Shown: piece after piece, positions 42,016 through 52,000 of the stretch
How positions within the stretch are numbered: position 1 is the stretch's first letter
How the letters are laid out: the number at the start of each line of letters is the position of its first letter
Made by a program: the position numbers and the translations under genes
Assembly (NCBI GenBank): GCA_964632945.1
Contig: CAZWCX010000005.1
Location: 62,001-126,000 of the forward strand
Length of the DNA stretch: 64,000 nucleotides
Source: CAZWCX01 sp964632945
Lineage (GTDB): Bacteria > Planctomycetota > MHYJ01 > WSZJ01 > CAZWCX01
Reading direction: 5' to 3'
The notes under the pieces: generated by a model
What the model was told of the DNA's origin: nothing
The model's input: the letters and a program-made list of their open reading frames with translations, nothing else
The model's database searches: none

Positions 42016-44247
42016 ATGGACCGGCTCATCCGGATCTTCGAGGCCGCAGGTCGCGTGCGGGGAAGCCTGCCGGGGACGCAGGCCGTGCGCGCGTTGCTGG
42101 GCGGGTCCGCGATCCAGCCGGAACATCGCGAGGCGCTGCTGTCCGCCCTGGTCGAGCGGATCCGGGAAGACCTGGATGCCCGCGTGGCCATCCTGACGTG
42201 CGAAACCTCCGGTCGGGACACGGGGGGTGTCGCCCCGGCGCTTGCGGTCGCCTGCCTGCAGAATGGGGTGGGCGGATCCTTCGGCGAGGCGCGCCCGCGC
42301 CTGGAGGCGCTGCTCGCCTGGGCGCCCTTGCGCGACGACCTGGAGGCGTGCCGCACGCACGTGGTGGCCGATTTCGACCGGGCGCGGGGCCCCGCCGGCC
42401 CCTGGGGGCAGTCCGGAAAAGTACTGGCCCTCCTCGGCGCCCCCTGGCGGCCGCCCGGCGCAGCGGTGGGCGGTGTGGTGGTGCTGCGAAGCCCCGCCAG
42501 CCTGGACCCGGCGCGGATGCGCCTCGAAGAAATCGCCGCGATCGCCACGCCGATCGTCCAGGCGGCGTTCGACCCGGAGGTCCTCCCTCTGGATGCGGAG
42601 ATCGCCCGGTTCCTGGCGTTCCTCGCCGGCCGCGAGCCGTGGCAGAGGCCGGCCGGATTCACGCCCGATCCCGATCTCTGCGGTCGGATCGGCCTGGAGG
42701 TCCTGTCCCGCAACGGGGTGCTCCCGCTCGGGGTGGACGATCGGGGCGCCTTGCGGATCGCCGTGCTCGATCCCTTCGACCAGCTCGCCATCGACGACGT
42801 GATCATCGTCAGCGGCTGCGAAGTCGGCGACATCCAGGTCGGGGCCGCGAGCGAGATCCGCGGACTGCTCGATGACGTCGGGAACTCCCCCAACTCGCCG
42901 ACTTTCGCGGCGACCCCGGAGAAAGAAGACCTGCCGTCGCTGGCGGATCTCTTCGACGATCTGGCCGAAGGCGACGCCGAACCGGGTGAGGATCCCGCCC
43001 CGGAGGGGCCCACCGACCCTGCGCTGCCGGCGGACCACCCGGCGCGGCTCGCCTGGGAGAAGTTCTTGCAGGAATCCGCGGGCGCGGGCGATGACGCAGA
43101 GTCCGCCCCGGTGATTCGGTTTGTCGAAGAAATGCTCCGCGCGGCCACCGTCCAGCGGGCGGATGAGGTACACGTCGACCCGACCGGCCCGCTCATCCGC
43201 GTCCGTTTCCGGGTCGATGGCGCGTTGCGTACGCATGTCGAAGTTCCGCGCTCGGTGCACGGGTCCCTGACGGCGCGCCTGAAAATCCTGGGCAATCTGG
43301 ACATCTCGGAACGCCGGCGGCCGCAGAGCGGCGAACTCCGGTGGAAAATGCCGGAACGCTCCGTGAGGGCGCGCCTGGCGACTCTGCCGACCCTCGAAGG
43401 GGAGCGCCTCTGCCTGACCCTGTGGGGGGGCGGGGCCGGCCCGCAGAGTCTGGAGGAGATCTTCCCCGAGGCCGCCGTTCGCGCCCGTCTGAGCGGGATC
43501 CTCGCCCGCGGCCGCGGGCTCGTTCTCTTCGCGGGCCCCGGACAATCCGGAAGGACGACGCTGGCCTACGCCTGCCTCCGTCACCTGGTCGCCGCGGAGC
43601 GGGCGGTCTTGTCCGCGGAGTGGAGCGTCGAGGCTCCCCTCTCCGGAGTCTCGCAGGTATCGGTTCAGCCCGACGTCGGTCTGGACTTCCCTTCGGCGCT
43701 GCGGGCGATGCTTTCCCAGTCCCCGGACGCCGTCTACGTGTCGGATCTGGCCGGGCATGAAATGGGGTCGGCGGTCGTGAGTGCGGCGCGCGAACGATGC
43801 CTGGCGCTCGCCACGATTCACGCCGCCGACACCGGATCGAGCCTGACCCGGTTGCTCGACATGGGCGTGGAGCCGTACCTCCTCGGGGAAGCGCTGGCCG
43901 GCGCCGTGGCGGTCCGGCTCGTGCGCGCGCTGTGCGGATGCGCCGTCTCCCGGGAAGCGCGGGCGGAGGAGCGCGCGCTCTTGGGGTCCGCGGGCGCGGT
44001 GATGCTCCGATTCCCGCGCGGTTGCCCGGAGTGTCGCGGGACCGGGTACCGGGGTCGCGTCGGCGTGCAGGAAGTGCTGGTGGCGGACGACCCGATGCGC
44101 ATCGCGATCGGCGCGGGGCAGGATCGGGAGGGGCTGCGCGCGCGGGCGATCGCGGGCGGGATGCGCTCGCTCTGGGATGATGCGGCGGCCAAGGTGCGCG
44201 CCGGAATCACTTCGCTGTCGGAAGCGCTCGCCCTCGGCGTGCGGTAA
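42016..44247 (+). CDS. GspE/PilB-like secretion ATPase with degenerate active site
   Basis: 743 residues from the ATG at 42016 (GGGAGGA 7 nt upstream). A Planctomycete-specific N-terminal region of about 200 residues is followed by a T2SSE_N-type domain (RNGVLPLGVDDRGALRIAVL, about 233-285), an acidic linker and the ATPase core (about 365-740). In the core the Walker A is GPGQSGRTT (507-515): the catalytic Lys is Arg513. The Walker B region PDAVYVSDLAGHE has Ser-Asp where active enzymes have Gly-Glu, and the ASP-box Glu lies in a changed context. The metal-binding cysteines (CGC 640-642 and CPEC 670-673) remain. It is therefore a probable pseudo-ATPase of the pilus/secretion family, paired with the next gene. 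Confidence 0.85.
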   Translation: MDRLIRIFEAAGRVRGSLPGTQAVRALLGGSAIQPEHREALLSALVERIREDLDARVAILTCETSGRDTGGVAPALAVACLQNGVGGSFGEARPRLEALLAWAPLRDDLEACRTHVVADFDRARGPAGPWGQSGKVLALLGAPWRPPGAAVGGVVVLRSPASLDPARMRLEEIAAIATPIVQAAFDPEVLPLDAEIARFLAFLAGREPWQRPAGFTPDPDLCGRIGLEVLSRNGVLPLGVDDRGALRIAVLDPFDQLAIDDVIIVSGCEVGDIQVGAASEIRGLLDDVGNSPNSPTFAATPEKEDLPSLADLFDDLAEGDAEPGEDPAPEGPTDPALPADHPARLAWEKFLQESAGAGDDAESAPVIRFVEEMLRAATVQRADEVHVDPTGPLIRVRFRVDGALRTHVEVPRSVHGSLTARLKILGNLDISERRRPQSGELRWKMPERSVRARLATLPTLEGERLCLTLWGGGAGPQSLEEIFPEAAVRARLSGILARGRGLVLFAGPGQSGRTTLAYACLRHLVAAERAVLSAEWSVEAPLSGVSQVSVQPDVGLDFPSALRAMLSQSPDAVYVSDLAGHEMGSAVVSAARERCLALATIHAADTGSSLTRLLDMGVEPYLLGEALAGAVAVRLVRALCGCAVSREARAEERALLGSAGAVMLRFPRGCPECRGTGYRGRVGVQEVLVADDPMRIAIGAGQDREGLRARAIAGGMRSLWDDAAAKVRAGITSLSEALALGVR

Positions 44248-44257
44248 GGATCGGCCG

Positions 44258-45424
44258 ATGGAAACGGACCCGCGGGTGCGCGTCTTCGAACGGTTGGTCC
44301 GCGCGTATCGGGAGGGGGCCTCGGAGGTCCACTTCGAGCCGTTCGAGGGTCGGATCCGCGTGCGCAGCCGGAGCGCCCACGGCTTCCGCGAAATCGACTC
44401 CTGGCCGCGCCGCATGGCGCCGTGGCTGGCGTCCCATCTCGGCAAGCGCGCGGGCCTGGACGTGTCGGAAAAACGGCGGCCGCAGCAGGGGACCCTCCGC
44501 CTGCATCCGGGAGCGCCGGCGAATCCGCCGGTCGATCTCACCCTCTCGCTGCTTCCGCTGGGCGACGGCGGGATCCGGATCTGCATTCGCTTTTCCCCCC
44601 CGCCGGGTCCGGAGCCCGATCCCGGCGCGCTGGGGTTTTCACCGGAGGCCCGCGCGGGGTGGAACGTGCTGACCGGGGGACGGTCCGGATTGGTCCTGCA
44701 CGCCGGTCCCCCGGGCTCCGGGCGGACGACGGCGCTCCATGCCTCCGCCCGCGCGCATCGCCCGGAAGAGCGGCTGGTCCTGTCCGCGGAGGATCCGCTC
44801 GAGCGGCGGATGGCCGGAATCGTGCAGACGGAGGCGGACGAGGCGCGGATCGGCGGCATGGCGGCGATTCTCTACGCCTTTCGCCGCCAGCGTCCGGACG
44901 TCGTGCTGGCCGGGAGAATCCCGGACGCCGAATCGGCCCTCCGGTTGATCGAACTGGCCGAATCCGGCGTCCGGGTCTTCGCCGTGTCGGCCGCAACGGA
45001 CGGGGCGTCGGCCCTCGAGGAACTGTTCCTTCGCGTCGGGGACCGCTCTCGGATCGCGGCGGCACTGACCGGCGTGTGCGAACTTCGACTGTTGCCGGGG
45101 CTTTGTTCCTGCGCCGAGCCGGGCGAACCGTCCGCGGACGCGCGCGCGCGGTGGCAGTCGCTCGGGGGGACGCGCATCGACGGCGCCCGACGTCCGGTGG
45201 GATGCCCGCAGTGCGCCGGCTCCGGTTTCTCCGGCCAGGTGCCGGTGCACGGCATCGTGCTGCCCGGCACGTCCGACGGCTCGGCCTGGGTTCGCGCGCG
45301 GGACGCCGGCGGACGGGCGACCGCGATCCGGGCCGCCGCGAGGCTTTCCCGTTTCACCGACGCCTCAGCGAAGATTCGGGAGGGAAAAGTCGCGCTCGAG
45401 ACGTGCGTCGAGCGCGTCCCTTGA
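44258..45424 (+). CDS. Short GspE/PilB-like protein with degenerate Walker A
   Basis: 388 residues from the ATG at 44258, 10 nt after the previous gene (AAGGA upstream). It lacks the N-terminal T2SSE_N domain and starts in the N2 part (EGASEVHFEPFEGRIRVRSR). The Walker A is GPPGSGRTT (150-158) with Arg156 for Lys, the same change as in its neighbour. The Asp-box EDPLE (178-182) is kept, but the Walker B reads PDVVLAGRIPDAE with Arg220 in place of the catalytic Glu. Cys pairs (CSC and CPQC) are kept. Likely a non-hydrolysing subunit that assembles with the larger neighbour or with an active ATPase encoded elsewhere. Confidence 0.82.
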   Translation: METDPRVRVFERLVRAYREGASEVHFEPFEGRIRVRSRSAHGFREIDSWPRRMAPWLASHLGKRAGLDVSEKRRPQQGTLRLHPGAPANPPVDLTLSLLPLGDGGIRICIRFSPPPGPEPDPGALGFSPEARAGWNVLTGGRSGLVLHAGPPGSGRTTALHASARAHRPEERLVLSAEDPLERRMAGIVQTEADEARIGGMAAILYAFRRQRPDVVLAGRIPDAESALRLIELAESGVRVFAVSAATDGASALEELFLRVGDRSRIAAALTGVCELRLLPGLCSCAEPGEPSADARARWQSLGGTRIDGARRPVGCPQCAGSGFSGQVPVHGIVLPGTSDGSAWVRARDAGGRATAIRAAARLSRFTDASAKIREGKVALETCVERVP

Positions 45425-45446
45425 GAGGACCGGCAGGAGGCGAGGC

Positions 45447-47564
45447 ATGACGGCAACCGAGAGGGCGGACGTTCGCCCCGTCCCGTCTCCGGAAGCGATC
45501 CGTTCCGTCGGGGACTCCGGGTCCGGCCCGGCGCGGCGAGGTTCGCGGGCAACGGCGGCGCTCCTGTCGGCTTCCCTCCTCGGTTTTCTCGCCGCAGGTC
45601 CCCCGGGCGTCGGCGAGGAGCCCGCCCCGTCTACCTTCCCTTCGCACTGCCGCGGATTTCTCGATACTCCGCGGACGCGGCTCTCGGCGGTGCTGGGCGA
45701 CTACCGGTTCCTGCACGCGGGTTCGGTCTACGCGGTCGCGTTTCACCCCGACGGCCGGCACGTCCTGTCCGCCGGCGAGGATCGGGTGACGAGGCTGTGG
45801 GACGTGGTCACCGGTCGCGAACGGCTCGCGCTCGAGGGACACGACAACACCGTCGGGAGCCTGGCGCTCTCGGGTCGAGGCGAGCGGATGCTGACCGGGA
45901 GCGACGACCGTTCGCTGAAACTCTGGGATCTCGCAGCGGGTCGCGTGCTTCGGTCCTTCACCGGACACGGCGGCGCCGTCAATGCCGCGTGGATCTCGGC
46001 GGACGGCACCTGGGGAATCTCGGGGGGCGGGCTGTTCGACAGCACGGTGCGGCGGTGGGACTTCGAGACCTCGCGCGAAGTCTGGAAGGGGGAGAAGCAC
46101 TCCTACGGGGTCAAGAAACTGGCCGTGTCTCCCGACGGTCGGCGGGTCTGGTCGGTGGCCCGGGACGGGAAGCTGCAGACCTGGGACGCGGCCGGGGGCG
46201 GCGCCGGGTGGTCCGCGGACGGGGTGGACTCGGTCGCCTGTTCGCCGGATGGGGCACGGGTCCTGGCCGGTTGCGTGGGCGAGGTGCGGCTCTACGACGC
46301 GGAGAGCGGGATCCTCCTCGGTCGTCTCGAGGGGTTCGCCGGATCGGTCAGTTCGGTCGCCTGGTTGCCGGACGGTCGGCAGGCGCTGGCCGTATCGGAA
46401 GAAGGGACGTTGCAGCGCATCGACCCGGGGGAGGGGAAGGTGCTGGCCGTCCTGAGCGAACGAAGCCGGCTCGAGGTCCTGTTGAAGACGATGGTCGCCC
46501 CGTTCGCCCAGGCAACGACGGACTACACGTCGCTTGCGGTTTCGCCGGACGGCACGCGAGTCGTGACCGGGGGCGGAGCCTGGGGCCGGCACGTCATGTT
46601 GTGGGATCTGGGTTCGGGGAAGAGGCTGGCGGGCCCCCCGTCCGGACACGCCGGGTCGATCCGCGCGGTCGAAACCAGCCCCGATGGAACGCGCGCGATC
46701 ACGGCAAGCAGCGACGGGACGGTGCGAGTGTGGGATCTCGAGGGCGCCCGGGAGCGCGCGCGGTTGGAGCCGGGTTCGGGCGAGGCGGCCGCGCTCGCCG
46801 TTGCTTCGGATGGCGCGGTCGCGGCGGTGGGCACCGGTCTGGGGGACGTGGCGCTGTTCGACCTCGACTCCCGGGCCGTGGTGTGGCGCCGTCAGGACGA
46901 ACCGGAGGCGGTCGTGGCGCTGCGATTGACCGCCGGCGGCGACGCGGTGGTCGCGGCCCACGAGCATCCCGGGGGGCTCGCCTGTCGGAGGTATGACCGT
47001 CGTCTCGGGTCGCCCGGGCCTTCGGTTCTGCTGGCCGGCGCGAAGGCGACGGCGGCGGCGATCGCTCCGGAGGGGGAAAGCGTGCTGGTCGGTCGTGCGG
47101 ACGGATCCCTGGAGTCCTGGGATCTCCGTGCCGGAACGCGCGCGCGTGAGCTGCGCGCGGGTCTGGCTCTGCCGCAGGACGCGGGTGCGGCGGCTCCCGA
47201 GGATCGAGCCGTGACGGCCCTTGCGCTCCTCCCGGACGGCCGCGGCGCACTGTCCGGGGATGCGCAGGGGAATCTGCAGCGGTGGGGTCCGGGGGACGGG
47301 TCAGCCGGATCCCTGCTCGGCAAACATGGTTCGCGGATCACGGCGATCGCGGTTTCGCCGGACGGCCGCCTCGCCTTGAGCGGGGAGCAGCAGGGCGTGA
47401 TCCGGCTGTGGGACCTCGCCACCGGGCAGCGCCTCGACTCGATCGATCTCGCCAGCAGCGGGGACGCCGTCACTGCGCTCGCATTCTCCCGGGACGGCGG
47501 GTCTTTCCTGGTCGGAACCGGCGGAAGGGTCGCGTTGAAGTTCGAGTTGCGACGTCCCCGATAA
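45447..47564 (+). CDS. Exported WD40 repeat protein
   Basis: 705 residues, 22 nt after the GspE-like gene, with GGAGG before the ATG. A long N-terminal signal or anchor (RATAALLSASLLGFLAAGPP) is followed by WD40 repeats across nearly the whole length: repeated units with VYAVAFHPDGRHVLSAGEDR...TRLWDV, GDDRSLKLWDL-like blocks, SPDGTRAITASSDGTVRVWD and SPDGRLALSGEQQGVIRLWD. About ten to twelve blades are visible, enough for one or two propellers. A docking or scaffold role outside the cytoplasm is expected; the partners may be the secretion ATPases' machinery or the following cyclase-fold protein, judged by gene order only. Confidence 0.88.
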   Translation: MTATERADVRPVPSPEAIRSVGDSGSGPARRGSRATAALLSASLLGFLAAGPPGVGEEPAPSTFPSHCRGFLDTPRTRLSAVLGDYRFLHAGSVYAVAFHPDGRHVLSAGEDRVTRLWDVVTGRERLALEGHDNTVGSLALSGRGERMLTGSDDRSLKLWDLAAGRVLRSFTGHGGAVNAAWISADGTWGISGGGLFDSTVRRWDFETSREVWKGEKHSYGVKKLAVSPDGRRVWSVARDGKLQTWDAAGGGAGWSADGVDSVACSPDGARVLAGCVGEVRLYDAESGILLGRLEGFAGSVSSVAWLPDGRQALAVSEEGTLQRIDPGEGKVLAVLSERSRLEVLLKTMVAPFAQATTDYTSLAVSPDGTRVVTGGGAWGRHVMLWDLGSGKRLAGPPSGHAGSIRAVETSPDGTRAITASSDGTVRVWDLEGARERARLEPGSGEAAALAVASDGAVAAVGTGLGDVALFDLDSRAVVWRRQDEPEAVVALRLTAGGDAVVAAHEHPGGLACRRYDRRLGSPGPSVLLAGAKATAAAIAPEGESVLVGRADGSLESWDLRAGTRARELRAGLALPQDAGAAAPEDRAVTALALLPDGRGALSGDAQGNLQRWGPGDGSAGSLLGKHGSRITAIAVSPDGRLALSGEQQGVIRLWDLATGQRLDSIDLASSGDAVTALAFSRDGGSFLVGTGGRVALKFELRRPR

Positions 47565-47651
47565 TCGGGCGAGGGCCGGGAATGGGGCGGCGGCGGGGAT
47601 GGTTGGACTCCCGGTTCCGCTTCGCTTCGCTTCGATCCGAGGGAGGACGCG

Positions 47652-48686
47652 ATGAGACTCGCACTGGCGCTCCTTCTGGGAATGAGTGCGGTCGGAGTGC
47701 GCGCCGAGCCGGCGGCAGCCCCCGCGACGCTGGAGGAGCGGGCGCGATCGGCGGTGGCCCGGGGTCGGGACTGGCTGGAGAGACAGCAAAGTCCGGACGG
47801 GACGTTTCCGAGTCTCTATCCGTCCGCGGGGTGCCATGCGCTTGCGCTCTGGACGTTGCTGGAGTGCGGCGCGCCGACGGCGGATCCCGCGGTGCAGCGG
47901 ACGCTGGGTTGGTTGCGCGGGAATGCCGATCCCGCTCGGGGGCTCGGCCAGCACGCCCAATACGGCGCCGCGCTGACGCTCGTGGCGCTGCAGTCCTATC
48001 ACTATCGCCGGGCCGCCGAGGCGGAGACGTTCCGCAGCGGCGAGGACTGGGTGCGGGCCGCCCGTCGCGGGTTGACGTCGGCCGATCGCGCATGGGTGGA
48101 ACGGCTGGTACGGTATGTGCGGGCCTGCAGCACGGGGACGCATTGGCTGTACTCGGCGATGCCCGGTCGCCCCGCGGAGCTTGCGGATGCCGGGTTGCCC
48201 GTGGCGGCGCCGCCGCCGGGCGCGGAAGCGGGATCCCCGCGGTGGAGCGGGGTGCGCATGAAGTGGGGAGGCGACAATTCGAATGCCCAATACGGGTGGA
48301 TGGGAATCCGCGCCGCCACCCTCCTGGGCGTGACTCTGGTCGACGACCGGTTCTTCCACGAGGAACTCGAGCGGTTGTTGCGGTCGCCGGAGCCGGGGAT
48401 CGGCAGCGCGGTTTCGATCGCGCGCGACGGCGACCGCGGCTTTCCGGGCCTGTGGGATGCGCCCGAGGTGCGCCGGAACGTGACGCGGCTGGGGTGGGGA
48501 TATGGAAACGGGGATCCGCTGCCGACGATGACCACGGGTTGCATCGCCTCCCTGATCTATGCCTGGCAGGAGGCGGAGGAGCGGGGGTTGATGACCGGCG
48601 AATTGCGGGTTCGCGCGCGGGAGGCGGTGCTGGGCGGGATCGCCGACCTGTTTGCGGCCACGCGCGAGCGCGTCGAGGAGGGGTGA
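47652..48686 (+). CDS. Exported squalene-cyclase-fold protein, N-terminal part (interrupted by TGA)
   Basis: 344 residues from an ATG with GAGGGAGGA 4 nt upstream. A signal peptide (LALALLLGMSAVGVRA) is followed by an alpha/alpha toroid domain of prenyltransferase/squalene-cyclase type: RGRDWLERQQSPDGTF, CHALALWTLLECGAPTADPA, DNSNAQYGWMGIRAATLLGV and GYGNGDPLPTMTTGCIASLI. The frame stops at a TGA (48684-48686) although the missing last repeats continue in the same frame downstream. A full protein would be about 440 residues. It may be a broken gene, a base error, or a recoded stop. It is in the same rightward group as the WD40 gene. Confidence 0.75.
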   Translation: MRLALALLLGMSAVGVRAEPAAAPATLEERARSAVARGRDWLERQQSPDGTFPSLYPSAGCHALALWTLLECGAPTADPAVQRTLGWLRGNADPARGLGQHAQYGAALTLVALQSYHYRRAAEAETFRSGEDWVRAARRGLTSADRAWVERLVRYVRACSTGTHWLYSAMPGRPAELADAGLPVAAPPPGAEAGSPRWSGVRMKWGGDNSNAQYGWMGIRAATLLGVTLVDDRFFHEELERLLRSPEPGIGSAVSIARDGDRGFPGLWDAPEVRRNVTRLGWGYGNGDPLPTMTTGCIASLIYAWQEAEERGLMTGELRVRAREAVLGGIADLFAATRERVEEG

Positions 48687-48974
48687 CTTCCGCTCACGCG
48701 GGGCAGCGTGACTGCCCATCGGATCAGCCGGGCGTTCGCGCTGGGGCCGATCCCGTACCATTCCTTCGGGTTGTCGCGGGCCCTGGCCCTGGCGGGCGTG
48801 CGCACGGTGAACGGGCAGGACTGGTGGTCGATCGGGGTGCAGGCGATCCTGCCGGCGCAGCAGTCGGACGGGTCCTGGTACTTCGATCCGGCCGGGAAGG
48901 TCGACGTGCTCGAGACGTGCTGGCACCTGCTGTTTCTGACGCGGGCGGCGGTGCCGGCGGCGCCGCTGCCGTGA
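48687..48974 (+). pseudogene. C-terminal continuation of the squalene-cyclase-fold gene
   Basis: These 95 codons continue the frame of 47652-48686 after its TGA and end at a TGA at 48972-48974. They encode the last repeats of the fold (YHSFGLSRALALAGVRTVNG, ILPAQQSDGSWYFDPAGK, ETCWHLLFLTRAA). A GTG at 48708 could start an 88-residue product but has no good ribosome-binding site. Just after the interrupting TGA a 6-bp stem closes a GGGGCA loop whose first base is 14 nt past the TGA, a little closer than the usual SECIS spacing. Confidence 0.7.
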
Positions 48975-49010
48975 GGCCGCGCGCGGATCGGGGCGGTCCC
49001 GCGGGTCCAT

Positions 49011-52000
49011 TCACTTGTTTTGCGCGCGCAGTTCTTCCGCCTTCTGGATCAGCGGTTGCGCCCGCGCGGCGAGTTCCGGCTTGAGTTTCATGGCCCGCTT
49101 CAGGTCGGCGATCGCTTCATCGTAGCGACCGAGATTCAGCCGCACCTGGCCGCGCAAGTCGAACGCCTCGGCCCACTGCGGCGCGATCGCGGTCGCGCGT
49201 GAGACGCTGGTCTCCGCCGCCTGCATGTCCCCGAGCCGGGCGAGGGCGAATCCCAGGTTGTAGTGGGCCTCGGGGAAGCTCTCGTGGCGGCGGATCGCCT
49301 CCCGGAACTGCTTCTTGGCGTCCTCGAGGCGTCCGAGGTTGATCTCGGCGACGCCGATCAGGTAGTGGGCGTGCGCGTCGTTCGGATTGATCTCCTTGAG
49401 CAGGCGACGGGCGTCGGTGCGGGCTTCTTCCCACCGTTGGTGATTCACATAGAAGACCGCGCGGTCGCGCAGCGCCTCGGCGCTCTTGGGCGCAGCCTCG
49501 AGGGCGAGGGTGAGACACTTCTCCTCCTCGCTCTCGTTGCGGAGACCGCGGTGGCACTCCGCCATTTCCCGATACAGGTGGTCGTGGCCGGTCTTCTGGA
49601 GATCGAGCGTGCGCTGGAAGTCGACCAGCGCCTTTTGCCACTCCCGGCGCCGTTGCCATTGATGTCCCCGCTCGTGGTGGTTGGCGGCATGCTCGGGGTC
49701 GACCTCGATCCCGGCCGTATAGATGCGCACCGCGCGTTCGGTGTCGCCGACCTGGGAGCAGGCGCGGCCGAGATCGTGGAGGGCGACGGCGTCCCCGGCG
49801 ACGATGGGAAGGGCGCGGTCGACCGCCTCGTTCGTGCGTTTCCGATCGCGCAGGTCGAAGCCGCACAGACGCACCAATTCGAGTGCGGTGGTGCGGTCCC
49901 CGGCGGCCCGGGCGAGCACGAGTTCGAGGTCGCGCGCGGCATCGGCGAACTGCCGCCGGGACTTGGCGTGCTCCGCGCGGGCGCGCAGGGCCTCGGCCGA
50001 GTAGCCGGAAGCGGCGACGGCGAGGTCGAGCCACGCGGCGGCGTGCGGCGAATCCGGGACGCGGGCCTCCGCGAGGCAGGGGGCGACCACCGTCGAGCCG
50101 GGCGCGCCCGCCGGCATCTGTTCGAGGATCGATCGCAGGCGGGCCCACGGTTCGACCGGCGGGTCGCTGGAGCCGGCGAGGCGCGATGCGTCGGCCAGGG
50201 CCTCCGGCGCGCGTCCGGCGCGCAGGAGGGCGCGGACGCGGGCCGCGCGCACCGGGGTGGAGTCGGGCTGCGTCTCGACCACGGCGTCGAGGACGCGCAA
50301 CCAGGGGGAGGGGTCGTCGGCGGCGAGCGCCTTTTCCTCCATCTCGCTGAGCAGAGGTTCCATGCGGGCCCCGCGGCCGGTGGCCAGCAGGATGTTCTCG
50401 ACCGCGGACTGAAGGTCCCCCTGGTCGATGAGGGCGCGGCCGAGGACCAGGGAGGCGCGGTTCTGGATTTCCGTGACGGCGGCTCCCGAGGCCGTTGCCT
50501 TGCGCGCGTCGGCCACCGCCGCCTCGCGGGCGCCGAGTCCGAGGTGGGCTTCGGCGCGCAGGACGAGCCCGAGCGCGTCCTCGGGGCGCTTTTCGAGGAA
50601 TCGGTCCAGATCGCCGCGCGCGTCCTCCAGGCGATTCAATCCCATCCGGGCGCGCGCCCGTTCCCGCCAGAAAGCGGGGACGTCCACGAGCGACTCCCCG
50701 CGTCCGTTCCCTTCCGCCAGGGCGATCGCCCGGTTGAGATCCTGCTCCGCCAGGCTGGGGAGGCCGCCGTCGAGGTAGAGGGATGCGCGCTGGGCGTAGG
50801 CCGGGATCCAGCGACGATCGAGGAGCAAGGCGCCGCCGAGTTCGGTGATCGCCTTGGAGGGCTGTTTGAGGTCGAGGAAGGTGCGCGCGCGGCCGAGGTA
50901 GAGGCCCGGGTCGCGGTGTCCCAGCTGGACGAGCCGGTCGTACTCGTCCAGGGCGGCGACGGGATCGCGAAGGTCGTGGCGGAGGAGATCGGCGAGCGCC
51001 ATGCGCGCCGAGTTGGCCGGGGGGGAGCGGTCGATGGCGTCGAGCAGGTCGTCGCGGGCCAGCAGTGGGCGCCCGGCGGCGCGGTGTGCGAGGCCGCGCC
51101 GGTAGCGGGCACGGCCGTCGTCCGGATGGCGGGAGATCCAGGCGGTCCATTCCGCCGCCTGCGAGTCGGGTGTGAGGTCGGCCACGCGTTTATCGAAGGC
51201 GGCGAACTCGTTTTCCGCCGGTTCGTCCGCGGCCTTGCGCAGATCGTCCCGGCGCGCGGCGAAGCGGGCTTCGAGCGACGGTTCAAGCTGCAGGGCGCAC
51301 ATCAGGTCGGCGAGAGCGGCCCGGGTCTCGCCGCGGCCGGCGCGCAGTTCGGCGCGGCACAGGTAGGCCGGGGCCAGCCCGGGGTCGCGCGCGAGCGCCG
51401 CTTCGACCGCGCGCAGGGCGAGGCGGGGTTCCCCGAGCGCGCGGTAGGCCTCGGCGCGCACGGCGAGCGTGAAGGCGTCTTGCGGGTCGGCGACCAGCGC
51501 GGATTCGATTTCGCGGAGCGCCTCGGCGGCGCGTCCGGTCGAGGTCCAGGCGAGGGCGCGCACCACGCGGGCGCGCCGGTGCTCCGGCGCGAGTTCCAGC
51601 GCGCGTTCGACCGTCTCCAGTCCTTCCGCGGCCCGGCCGCTTCGCACCTGGGCCTCGGCCAGGCCGGCCAGCGTTTCGGCGCGCTCCGCGGGCGGCAGCT
51701 TCAGCCGATCGCGGATGCGCAGCGCGCGCAGGTACTCATCCGCCGCCTTGCTCCAGTTCCCCTTTTCGCCGTGCAGCCGGCCCAATTCCATCGCGCTGGG
51801 GTGGTTGTCGCGGAACATCATCGCCATGGTCAGGATCGTCTCGGCGACGTCGGGACGTCCCTGTTCCCCCGCCGCGCGCGCGACCTCGAGGAACGTCGCC
51901 CGCTCCTGTTCGACCCCGAGTTCCGAGGCGCGGCTCAGGTCCTTGAGGCACGCCGGAGGATTGCCGAGGAGAAGCCAGGTGATGCCGCGCCAGATGTACG

